A stretch of 64,000 bases of DNA from Cryptomeria japonica (taxonomy: Eukaryota; Streptophyta; Pinopsida; Cupressales; Cupressaceae), in the NCBI RefSeq assembly GCF_030272615.1, contig NC_081406.1, positions 473,924,900-473,988,899 of the forward strand, in the 5' to 3' direction. A program made the position numbers and the translations under genes. This document shows positions 12,179 to 22,433 of the stretch, in pieces; position 1 is the stretch's first letter, and every line of letters starts with the position of its first letter. The notes beneath the pieces were generated by a model. That model searched no databases. It was given only the letters and a program-made list of their open reading frames with translations, and was not told where the DNA came from.

Positions 12179-14180
12179 TTTATATGTATATATATACATA
12201 TTGTTGTAAATATACATATAAGTATATATATGCAATTGTTTATTATTTTTGGAATTATTAAATGATGTTAATGAATATGACATTGGAGAAATGTAATGTT
12301 TTTGAAAAACTACTGAGAAATTTGTTTAAACGAAATTTAGAAATTATAATCAAACTTGGTCAACATGGATTAGATAGGAAAACAAATCTATTTTTGAGTA
12401 TAAATGATGGTTTTTTGTTTCATGTATGTTTTAGCTTCTTAATTTAGTAATCGTGCAAGTCATTTGGGCATATGTCATTTTTTCCCTTTTCATCCGTTTT
12501 TCCCTATTGTAAATTTTCTTGTCATGGAGGAATCAATTAATTGAAAGAGCTACAAATAGATAACAATAGATTTTAATTATATTTTGAATTGTCTTTATCA
12601 TTCCTTGAAATGGATATATGTTTAGTGGGCAAGTGAATCCTTTTTGGATATTTACTTTGATTGGAGGATTTTGGTGTTTGATTTGAAAAGAGTAATTCTC
12701 GTGTTTATGTTGGTATGTTGTTGAATGCGAGTCAACCATGCAAGTTAATTGGTTAAGTGTTGATTGTGGTTGTTCTTGCTTTATCTTGGTTGTGGTCTTG
12801 TCTTGTGAATAGACCAATTGTCTGTTTCATACCTCCAATTGGTTTAACCTTGGTAGAAGGTTTGTATAACCAAATTTATTTCCTCAGTTTTTTTGAAACT
12901 TCTTGTGTTTGGTTGGCTTTTGTGTGTTGCCTTGGAGTTCTTTGGAGGTTGTGTAGTGTCAAAAGGAAGAGTGTCTTCTGAGTTGGGTTTGGGGCCCAAA
13001 GTGGGTGCCAAGATAACCCCTTGGAATTTTGAGTAATAAGTGATAACCTAAATAATAAACTGGGGTTGGGTTTTAAAACATTAATCAAGATTAGTTGTGC
13101 CTCACTCATGGTTGAGTGCTTGTACAGACTCGGGATGCAGTAGGAAGGCTTGGAATGGCAAAACCAACCACCTTGTCTTCACTAAAGGTTTGTTGGGTAT
13201 GCATGATGGGGGTCGGGGCTTTGGGAGAGGCTACCAAGATAACCTAGGATGGGGGCCGAGGCCTATGGGGGCCTGCCAAGATAACCCATACCAGCTATGT
13301 GATGAAATTCTTCTCTTATGTTCACTAGTTTGTAGTCTTGTGTGGGCTTTACTTGGAGCATTCTTGTGGGAGTCATATATGTATGCCTATGCCTTATGTG
13401 AGTACCTAATGTACATGTTATACCAAGTGATTCTTTATGGTGGTTTTCTTGAGGGCCTTATTACTATCTCCTAGCACAGAGGGGTGGTCCTTTTTGGGCC
13501 ACATGGTTGGGTTGTAGTGCCACTTTCCATCAGGTATTTTGTTCGTGTCTTTCTTGCAAGGGATTAGCTTCGCAGGTTCTCCAGATGTATCTCTTGGATT
13601 TACTCCACTCCTTGTACCACTTGGATCCTCTTTGTTCTTCTTGGATCATGTTTTTATCTCTTGGACCTTATGTGGTCGGTTGTATCATTTGTTTATTTAT
13701 ATGCCTTCATAGAAAGTTATAACTTTATGCAATCATTATGTATTTGTATGAGACTTGGTGTTTTAAGTGCAATATAATATTATGTTATCCTTGCAATGTA
13801 AAAGCAATCTATTATAATAAGATTTAGATGGTAGGATTTATATATCTTTAATTAAAATCATTGATGTAATGTAATTGAATGTATTATCATGAATGAAGCA
13901 TAGAAATGTTAATGTTATCACATGCAAAGCATGAACAATCATTGTTTAGTGTAATTAAGTTCCTAATGGATAAATATATATCTTAAGTGGATTAATTGAC
14001 CTTAAGTAAGGATTAGTTTAATTAAGTAATCCATGTTAAACCCTTTAGGAGTTTAAGGTTAAGTCTTCTGCTTATGCAACTTCTATTGCAATGTTATTTT
14101 ATACATTTATGCGTTCAGTATTATTTAAAAAAAATAGTTTACACTATTTTCAAGTGTTTGTAGTTGTATCCTCTAGGGTT
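12178..14180. other. No gene seen; possible decayed LTR sequence
   Basis: Only short ORFs, none with a recognisable domain. Between 13,000 and 13,310 the phrase CCAAGATAACC recurs three times. The stretch ends just before CTAGGGTTTCTTAGCGGGGCATTACA (14,170-14,195), which resembles the end of a plant gypsy LTR, but no primer-binding site follows and no partner LTR was found. Confidence 0.35.
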
Positions 14181-14195
14181 TCTTAGCGGGGCATT

Positions 14196-14281
14196 ACACT
14201 CTATCTCTCTCCCTCTCTCCTTCATCTCTCTCTAAACATCCCTTCTGTGTCTTTCTCTATCTCTCTCTCTCTCTCTCACTC

Positions 14282-14337
<56 letters not shown>

Positions 14338-14466
14338 CATCTTTCTTTATCTCTCCCCCTCACTCTCCCTCTCCATATTTCTCTATCTCTATTTATCTCT
14401 CCCTCTCTCTCTCTCAACCTCCACTTTCCCTATGTCTCCCTCCTATTCCTCCCCCCTCTCTCTCTT
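14196..14466. repeat. CT-rich (polypyrimidine) tract with (CT)n core
   Basis: About 270 bp of C/T on the plus strand with a near-pure (CT)n core at 14,286-14,334 and shorter CTCTCC/TCTATCTC variants around it. ORFs rich in Ser/Leu or Arg/Glu here are artefacts. Confidence 0.95.
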
Positions 14467-14780
14467 AATAGTGCAAAAAACCCAATTGGGTTTTGGTCAC
14501 TATAGACTCTCCTTTTCTCTCTTTGTCTATAGTGTCAATAACCCATACGATTTTTTGTGACTATATATTTTGCATTTCTCTCCCTTTGTCTAAGTGTCAA
14601 TACCCCATATAGGGTTTTTTTCACTATAGACTCATGTCTATAGTGTAAAAACCATGTATGGGTCATTGCCACTATAGGTGTTGCAACATTCCCCCTCCCT
14701 TTGTCTATATTGTCAATACCACATATGGGTTTTTTTAATAATAAAAATGCGAATGGGTTTTTGTCACTATAGGTTTATTT
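14467..14780. repeat. Six short palindromic repeat units (candidate subterminal repeats)
   Basis: Units at about 14,467, 14,525, 14,587, 14,635, 14,702 and 14,741 share the plan GTCTATAGTG - CAATAACCCATATGGGTTTT - CACTATAGAC, with losses in units 5 and 6. The outer arms are reverse complements of each other and the centre ACCCATATGGGT is itself a palindrome, so each unit can fold into a hairpin. They lie about 270 bp upstream of the transposase-like pseudogene. Clustered inverted motifs beside a transposase often act as subterminal binding sites; that role is inference. Confidence 0.7.
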
Positions 14781-15047
14781 GTTAGCAGCCAAAAAAACAC
14801 AATTCCTGGTGAAGGACCCACTAAAATTGTATCTTCACCCATGACATTCTTGGACAATGTATGATGGATTTTGTTTTATATGATTTCAAATGATTGAAAT
14901 GCATTGTTAGTTCAATTTTTGCAATGTTTTTTTTGTTTCCTTTATGGTTTTGATTGCCAAATTCAATGATTTTCATATATTTATGAAATGTTTTGTTTGC
15001 TTAATTTGTATAATATTTACTAACATATATGATGTTATTTAGAATAA

Positions 15048-17848
15048 TTGATATTCATGATGGGAAGTAACAAGAGAGGAACCATTGAATCACAAGAGGA
15101 AACAAAGGGAAGGCAAAGAGAGAGCATGAAAAGACTACATGAAATGAGAAAATTGGGAGGAGAAGGTACGCCATATACACCGACTCAATTACATGGATCA
15201 AATGAATTTAATGCAAACCAAGCACAAGTGATAATCAATGATAAAAAAAATGTACTTAATGCAAGCCAAGAACATTGAACAATATTAACACCTCCTAGAA
15301 TTATTCGTAGAAAACCAAAGTATATAATTGGCATTATTGAAAATATTTTGAAGCCAATGCCCAATAAAATTTCCCAACGCACTTGTCAAGAATGACTAAT
15401 AAAATATGAAAAAATAATTTTGAGAGCTTAAATCAAATGACAAGATGTCAATTAATTGTTGAAACGATAAGAAATGTGAATTTTAGAGAGACAATGAAAA
15501 TCATTGGCTTAAGATCATCTGGAAATAATAGTGAAAAACTATAGTAAGAAATCTATTTGATGCTTATCAAGCAATTGGTTCAACTCATCATGCTATAAAG
15601 ATGCAAATGTTACTCAATGCATTATTACATGAACCATAATGAGAAACAAAACTAAAAAGTCTCATTTAATAAGAAAAACAAGTAAGTATTTAAAGATAAG
15701 TATAACATCACTACACCATGCCTTAGGGAGGCATGACAAACTTGAGGATCCTAACAATAATTCTCTTCGGGCATTTTTGGGTAGACTTCCACAAAAAGAT
15801 AAGGTTGTTATTGATGCATTAAGACAATTAATTGATTTTTTTTGGAATGACAACACAAGTGTTTCACCCAATCAAAGAGATGTTGCTAGACAAAGAATTG
15901 GATGAAGAAATCATGAGCCACATCCGAAACACTTTTTGGATATGACTCAAACACAATTTTTTGAGAATTTCATTCAAACATATCCTCAAATCAGAATTAG
16001 TCAAAGGTTTTTTGAAATTACAAAACCCCTTTTATGTTAAGATAAATCTTGTATGCACTACATGTTGTAGGATGCACATGGTATTTTCCATGCATTATGA
16101 TATATATTGTCATATATGTTTTATGTTGCACACTAATGATGTTTTGCAGGAGTGTGGTATACAAGAACCTCCAAAGTCATCAAGAGAATTTATTTAAAGT
16201 TTACAATGTCAAAGAGATGATGGTTTTACCTTTTATATGATTACGTGTTTCAAAGGTTTATGTTCTGCATGTGGTGGTTTGCAAAAGTTACAAAGCTATA
16301 TACATTTAGAGAGTACACATGAAATTGGAAAGACACTAGTCTCTTATGGAAAATACAAGTCAATCACATACGGGGCTAAATATGGAAAATAGTTTAAGAG
16401 ATGAGAGTTGGTCAGTCAAGATATACCTATAGCACAATTTATGAGTATTTTTGAGGAGAAACTTGTTTATGACTACATAATGGATACACATAGAGCAAGG
16501 TGGCTGGATGAGAAATTCAAGATATGTAAGGATACATTTCCCCTTGGTACTATTTTCTCTATTATAAATTTTGCAGACAATTATATACTACATCCTAAAA
16601 ATGAAGTGCAATCCCAATTATACCACTCTCAACAGGTAACTATTTTTGTACAAATAGAATTCGTGCATGCACATGATAGCACGGACTAGGATAGAAAGAT
16701 AATAAGAGAATATCACTTCTACATAAGAAACAATCATAGTCATTTGACAGAGTGTATGCAAGGATGCTTTCAACTCTACTATGAGAATTCAATGGAAAGG
16801 AATATCAGATACAACCAACACATCATATGGTCAAATAACTGCACATCAAAATTCAAGAATGCAAGGATGTTCTATTGGTTGAGTATGATGCATATGATGA
16901 TTGGTTGAGGAGAGAATGATGGTGCGGGTGTATGTGTAAAATGATCCCTTTCTAGAGAAGAACTAAAGTATGAAGGTGGTGTTAATTTAACAAATGAAAC
17001 ACCATTGTGAAATGGTGTAACTTGACAATGAGACTGGGTAATCAAGGTAAATTTACTATTTCTAGATATTTTTGGTTGATATGTGAATCTAATGTTGCAA
17101 GATATGTAGATTTTTGTACACTTACAGGATCAATCAACTTCCAATCATTTAGAAGCTCAGATGCAAGCTCACCAATTATTTATACTAGACAGATGGTATG
17201 TTTTTTCTCATTGTGTATGGACTTTTTGTGGTATAAGTGTAAATCATATGATTGGGTTGATGGATGGTCTTGTAGTCCTTTAGTGCCAATTGATACATAT
17301 CAACTTCCCAGACCACTATAGTTGAACCGGATGGAAGTTTATGTGGATTTTGACCATGTATCTGGCTTAGTGCAACCAGATATTGTTGACTGTTACTTAG
17401 TTATTAATTTTTTTATCTTATTTTATTTCATTTTACACTATTTTTGGTACTAATTTATTATTTAATAAAATGCAGGTCGTGTGTATGTAGTTATTGTTGA
17501 TGAAAATAATGAAGAAGGCACAAATTACTTTTTGTGTCGTTGTATTGATGCAAAAAAACTAGCAATCACAATCATCGTATTGAGTACCCAACAGGGTCTA
17601 TTGTTGTAATAGGAACATGGCTTAGAAGGTACCCTATGAAGAAATCTGATGTTTAGTTGTTCAAGGAATTCGACACACATAGGCATATTCTTCATTACTA
17701 TAACCTTGTTGTTGTATCAAATATTCAGTTGATTAAATATCGTGGTAGACTGCTCAATAAAAAAATATGGAAATTTTGTGAATCTGACCAAGAGGCAATA
17801 CTTGACATAATAAGGGTTAGAGCTGATCCACAAGGTTCATTAGATTGA
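15048..17848 (+). pseudogene. Transposase-like protein, RNase H-fold (DDE) type, heavily degenerate
   Basis: Translated pieces in changing frames follow, in order, a family of uncharacterised plant transposon proteins known to me from memory. An N-terminal segment has RQRESMKRLHEMRK. Then PQIRISQRFFEITKPFYVK with cysteines (VCTTCCRMH), a CSACGGL zinc-binding pair, and LVYDYIMDTHRARWLDEKFK. Next comes INFADNYILHPKNEVQSQ at about 16,561, where the family has DFAENY, then QVTIFVQIEFV, IIWSNNC at 16,822-16,842 where the family has WSDGC (acidic residue lost), and ENDGAGVCVK (family GHGKGEVDGAGALLK). A C-terminal segment, VYVVIVDENNEEG, begins right after an intron-like TTATTTAATAAAATGCAG at 17,458-17,475. 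Several stops and frameshifts make it nonfunctional. Nuclear DNA cleavage and joining is the inferred ancestral role. Confidence 0.5.
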
Positions 17849-17872
17849 TTCTACAAAAGGTTAGAGTGATGT

Positions 17873-18262
17873 AGAGGCCAAATTTTGTATATAGATGGCC
17901 AAATTTTGTATGTAGATGGCCATGAGCTGATTTGTATGTATATAGAGGCCAAATTTTGTGTATAGATGGCCATGAGTTGCTTTGTCTGTATTGAGAGGCC
18001 AAATTTTGTATATAGACGATTATCATGAGCTTATTTGTAATTAGAGGCCAAATTTTGTATATAGATGACCATGAGTTGATTTGTATGTATTGAGAGGCCA
18101 AATTTTATATATCAATGACACCCATGAGCTGATTTGTCTATAATCAGAGGCCATTTTTTGTATATAGATGACCATGAGCTGATTTGTATGTATTTGGAGG
18201 CCAAATTTTGTATATAGATGGCCATGAGTTGATTTGTACCTATTTAGGGGCCAAATTTTGTA
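17873..18262. repeat. ~50-bp tandem repeat, about eight units
   Basis: GAGGCCAAATTTTGTATATA recurs at 17,874, 17,945, 17,995, 18,044, 18,094, 18,147, 18,197 and (as GGGGCC) 18,247, usually followed by GATGGCCATGAGCTGATTTG. The first unit is longer because GGCCAAATTTTGT is duplicated inside it. It starts 25 bp after the last codon of the transposase-like pseudogene. Confidence 0.9.
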
Positions 18263-18338
18263 TATATAAACAACCAACTGATTATTGATGCATTAATAAA
18301 ATTTTGTGATAATTTTGTATTTATGATTCTACTTGAAA

Positions 18339-18466
18339 TTCATGCACTATACTTTTGTTAATGTGTAATTCATGCATTTTTATTGTGCAAATGTGTGATC
18401 CATGCATTATTTTTCTGCATTATTATTTTGTAAATGTGTAATTCATGCATTATTCTTTTGTCAATG
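18339..18466. repeat. Short degenerate tandem repeat (~30-bp)
   Basis: AATGTGTAATTCATGCATTAT-type units recur four times, with C/T exchanges and small insertions. The block runs directly into the ~358-bp satellite. Confidence 0.6.
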
Positions 18467-19332
18467 CGCAAAGAGATGGTGTCATGACGGTAGGGCAATG
18501 AATGTTCGAGTGACATGGGGACTCAACAAGGATCATGCCTAACATAAAAATGCCCACTTGGAAACACTCATGTTGATAGTTTGTGGATACGACAAACAAA
18601 ATGAGATTTACCCTATCTTGCAACTTTGCATTGCACGCGGTCGACGATATTTGCATCAACAAAATAATTGCTGCCCCAAGAAAATGGGGTTATCTCTTCA
18701 AAATATGAGATAGGTTATTGTAGAGGGGCCTAACATAATCCTATGGGTTCAAACAAATCACTCGTGCATGATTCCGAGAAACAACCCATCAAAGTTTGAT
18801 AATTTTTTTAACTTAGGGAACTCAAGAGATGGCATCGCAACAATAGGACATTGAATATTTAGGTGACTTGGGGATGTAACCAGGACCATGCCTAGCATAA
18901 AAATACCCACCCAAACATGCTCGTATCGACGGTTCATGGATACGACAAACAAGACAAGATTTACTCTATCCTGCAACTTTGCATTGCACGCGACTAACAA
19001 TATTTGCATCAACAGAAAAATTGTTGGCCTAAGAAAATGGTTTTGCCTCTTCAAAATATGAGATATATTATTTTAGAGGGGCCTAACATGACCCTGTGGG
19101 TTCAAATAGATCACTCATACGTTCCTTGTATTTCAAGAAAAAACTCATCAAAGTTTGACAAATTTTTGAACTTGAGGCACTCAAGAGATGGTGTCGCGAT
19201 AGTAGGGTGCCAAATGTTTGGGTGACCTGGGGACCCAACCAAGACCATGCCTTTCATAAGAATTCCCACCTTGACATGCTCACACTCATAATTTGTGGAT
19301 ACAAAAAATATAATGATTTACCATATCTTCCA
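18467..19332. repeat. ~358-bp satellite, first segment
   Basis: The anchor CTCAAGAGATGG recurs with a period of about 358 bp (18,468 variant, 18,819, 19,178). Each monomer also contains GGGGACCCAACCAGGACCATG, a minus-strand open stretch including CNAKLQDRVNL, and TTTGCATTGCAC(A/G)CG. The last monomer is cut at TATCTTCCA (19,332) by the LINE insertion and resumes at 22,434. Confidence 0.85.
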
Positions 19333-19337
19333 AAGTT

Positions 19338-20394
19338 TGGAATAGCATCCTGATCCCTAAAGTCAATATTTTCTTTTGGATTGCTTCTCAAAATAGTAGC
19401 CTTACTCTTGATAATTTGGTCCAAAGAGATTTTAAATTCCCTAATAGATGTGAGATTTGCCAAAAAGAGGAAGAATCAATTGATCATCTCTTTTTCCATT
19501 GCACCTTTACCTGGGAAATTTGGTGTAAAATGTGGGAAAAATGGAAAGTTAGTTGGGTTATGAACAAGAGTATCAAGGATATTATCTGGCAATGGAATTT
19601 CCCCACTAAATGCCAACTTATCAAGAACCTTTGGTCCTTGACCCTCCCCATGATTTGCTGGGGCATTTGGAAAGAAAGAAACAACAGAATATTTAGGGAA
19701 GCTAAGTGTAGCTCTTAGGTGGTTTTTGAAAAAAATCTGCAGGGCCATAAAAGAGAACATCAATATTCCTCACAAGAACAATAAGCAATGGTTTATTACT
19801 GATATGAATGATATGGAAAAAGATATCCTCACTGAATGGAACCTAATACATAAAGTTTGCAGATCTGACAACAAGAATAGGAGAGATAATATTGTTTGGC
19901 ATTTTCCTGATCATGATTGGATAAAGGTGAATTTTGATAGGGCGGCTAAGGGCAACCCTGGGAAGTCTAGTGGTGGAGGAGTTATCAGAAATGCTCAAGG
20001 AGTATGCATTGCATCTTTTGCTTCTCCTTTTGGGGTCCAAAATAATCATGTGGTTGAAGCTCTGGCCATGCTAAAAAGCCTCCACCTTTCTCAGGGATTC
20101 AACTTCAAAAAAATCTGGCTCGAAGGGGACTCCTTAAACATCATCCAAGCCCTCAAAGGTACAAGCTCAATTTCTTGGAATATTTATAACTTAGTTAAAA
20201 GTGCAAATTATTTGTTAAATAGCTATGCTAGTGTTATCATAACTCATACTCTAAGAGAAGGAAATAAGGTAGTGGACCTCTTAGCTGATGAAGGGGTCAA
20301 TTTGGAGAATGATGTTAATTATATTGGGGAAACTCAATGTAGAAGGGAGGTTAAAGAGCAATTATATTTTGATCGTATCCATGGGTCTAGTTAA
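19338..20394 (+). pseudogene. LINE ORF2 C-terminal part: zf-RVT and RNase H
   Basis: It opens inside the zf-RVT region (VWNSILIPKVNIFFWIASQN), continues with CEICQKEEESIDHLFFHC (Cys-Cys-His-Cys zinc finger) and CWGIWKERNNRIF, then shifts frame near 19,720 into an RNase H domain. The first acidic motif reads NFDRAAKGNPG where the family has FDGA; the others are NNHVVEALAM, EGDSLNII and GNKVVDLLAD. RNase H would remove the RNA strand after reverse transcription. Endonuclease and RT are absent because the copy is 5'-truncated. The stop at 20,392-20,394 is 4 bp before the ATG of the next ORF. Confidence 0.8.
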
Positions 20395-20398
20395 TATC

Positions 20399-22193
20399 AT
20401 GATTATTTTTTGGGGAACGAATTCCAAAGACAGATTTTGGGGGTGGATGAACTGCCAGTTAATGAGTGCTTTTTGGCATCATTTCCATGATCATATGCAT
20501 GAGAAAGATTATAATCATAATTGGTGGGTTTGTGCGGCCATAAACAAAAGTTTCAAAACTTCAAAAGAGTCTTTGTTCAGTAACTCTAGAATTCACAAGC
20601 ATTTGGGGTTTCATCTGCAGACTGTGAACTATAGCTGTTGGTACTTCTACCTAGAGATCAAAATGGGTGGTAATTTAAATAGGAACGAGCCCCCAGGATG
20701 CGAAAATTGGAAGAGTGAAAGAAAAGTCTAGAGAAGACTTCACAGATATGGCTTTACTGACTATATGGAAAAGCTTCATGGAAGCAGAAATTCTGTTTCT
20801 CATGGTTTTGCCATAGGCTGAAGTAACAATAGAGTTACCCTATTCGGGGAGATATGGCAAATTGATGAGAACCTGGTCGCCAAGGTCAAGGATCTGCAGA
20901 TGGAGGGCACCAAATTTTAGAGGGATCGGAAGTATGCAGCTGAAGCATTCAAAATCTTCCTGAAATCAGAGGATGAGAAGGGTCAGCTTGTGAAGAAAGA
21001 CAACATTTCCTATTACATTCCACAGCAGGTAAAGCCCTTTTGGCAAAAAATTTTAAGGGCTTTAATGGAGTATTTAACTATTGATGGTAGATTTACAAAA
21101 ATTTATAACTACCACTTTTCTATTTTGAATCACTTCCGTCATGGGGCCAAAATTTCCCTACCTTTTTATTTAGCGTCCTCTATAAATGAGAGTCTTGCTA
21201 ACCACGCTAAAAAGCCAAACTCCTACCCTATAGCCCATCAGGGGCTAATATTGTTCATCTATGAACATCTGAAGGACAAGACTAGGGCGACCAAAGATGA
21301 CCCTCTGATCATGAATGCCCATATTTCTGAGAGCGGAAAAGATTCAAATTTGGATGAGGAACATCCTAGCGCTTCTACCCACAAGAAAAGGAAAGCTAAC
21401 ACAAATAATGCAGATATGGAGGTGCACTGTGATGTGGAGGAGGAAAAGGGTAAGGAATCTGAAAAATGATATGGAATGTGAAAAGGATGAGAACATTGGT
21501 GAAGAGGATGAAGGGGGTAAATCTGAAAACCCTCACTCTAACACTATGGGATCAGACAGCAGGAATGTGGCTCTAAATTCTGAGGATGACAACCCTAACT
21601 CTGTGGGTCCAAAATAGGGTAGGGATTCTGTGAACACCATCCTGAATACTGCCCATAACTGTGCTCTGGAGACCTTCAACTTCTAGAAATGGGTTGTCGA
21701 CAACATTACCAACATGCAAAGTAAACATAGGGAATTGGACAACAAGATTAATAAGCTGATTAAGGATGCTAGGAAAAAGAATGATGAGATGGAAACTAGT
21801 GAAGCTAAAGAGGAAATCGAGATGGAGGATTGGTTGGAAAAGGATTTGATCAAAGGGGATTTGAAACACCTGGAGGATGTCATAAGAACCTTGAAAGAAT
21901 AGGCTGAAGAGGATAAAGACGACATCAACTCCAGGGTCAACCGTACCAAGAAGTCTCTAAAAAATTTCATGAACCATAGCCTCTAGGTCCTCAAAGTCTC
22001 ATCACAGAACATGAATGCTTTGGTGGATCATCTAGAAAGGAAAAATCAGGAAAAGAAGCTAGTTGTTATTGATGATATTCCAACTTCCAGCACCACCCAC
22101 CAGACTCCCAGGCATAGAACAAGGCAGAACACTACTGGAATGGAGATCAATATGAAAGATAGCCAGCTTAGAGAGAGGAAAACAATGACTTGA
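20399..22193 (+). pseudogene. Third ORF of the LINE: unknown protein with coiled-coil C-terminus
   Basis: ATG 20,399 opens a frame that stays readable to 21,469 through three stops (20,729, about 20,819 and 20,918), then shifts by one and continues to 22,193, about 600 codons. Early part: MIIFWGTNSKDRFWGW. Core: EIWQIDENLVAKVKDL, FWQKILRALMEYLTIDGRFT and KIYNYHFSILNHFRHGAKIS, followed by HQGLILFIYEHL. Then a Lys/Glu/Ser-rich linker (KKRKANTNN) and a long charged helix (RELDNKINKLIKDARKKNDE, then LKHLEDVIRTLKE). No polymerase, nuclease or zinc-finger motif is visible. Its plan resembles the unknown ORFs at 26.6, 34.8 and 62.4 kb. Function unknown; it could be a genuine LINE protein or transduced sequence. 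Confidence 0.55.
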
Positions 22194-22433
22194 GGGAAGC
22201 AGCCAAGGCGATGATGCTCTTGGTTTAAAATGTTGAGGAATCTATTAAATTTTTCAAGTAATTTGTAATGTTGGGTTTGGAGCCAACTTCTTGTTGGCTT
22301 CTTGTTGTCCTTTTCTTTGCTACTGGTTTTTGTGCTGGTGTTTGCAGCTGTTTTGTTTTGTCTCTTTAATGCTTACCTTTCAAATTGTAATAGGGTTTCG
22401 GGTCCCCTAAAACCTATTTTTACTTAATCAAAA
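22194..22433 (+). other. LINE 3' UTR and terminus
   Basis: About 240 bp without coding potential, ending GGGTTTCGGGTCCCCTAAAA and ATCAAAA immediately before satellite sequence. The T-rich stretch at 22,280-22,380 resembles plant LINE 3' UTRs. The final A run is very short. Confidence 0.5.

Larger units (their letters stand above)
14467..18466 (+). mobile_element. Candidate degenerate DNA transposon of unnamed type
   Basis: Three parts lie together: a hairpin-repeat cluster (14,467-14,780), a transposase-like pseudogene (15,048-17,848), and two tandem repeat blocks right after it (17,873-18,262 and 18,339-18,466). No terminal inverted repeat pair or target duplication could be fixed, so the limits are those of the repeats, not proven element ends. 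Grouping them as one element is inference. Confidence 0.35.
19333..22433 (+). mobile_element. 5'-truncated LINE carrying an extra downstream ORF
   Basis: The insertion limits are exact because it splits a satellite monomer: the left half ends TATCTTCCA and the right half resumes ACTTTGC, which together rebuild the TATCTTGCAACTTTGC of intact monomers (one substitution). It contains the zf-RVT and RNase H end of ORF2, then a second ~600-codon ORF, then a LINE-like 3' end (GGTTTCGGGTCCCCTAAAAC followed by ATCAAAA). No target duplication beyond one or two A is visible. Confidence 0.7.

Noticed and set aside
13097-13474. 125-codon ORF with Gly- and Leu-rich parts
   Set aside because: No domain recognised; the repeated CCAAGATAACC phrase and the LTR-like end downstream suggest non-coding repeat.
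14170-14195. LTR-like terminus ending GGGGCATTACA
   Set aside because: No primer-binding site after it and no partner terminus or target duplication found.
14232-14468. Arg/Glu-rich and Ser/Leu-rich ORFs on opposite strands
   Set aside because: Products of the CT tract; no other sequence information.
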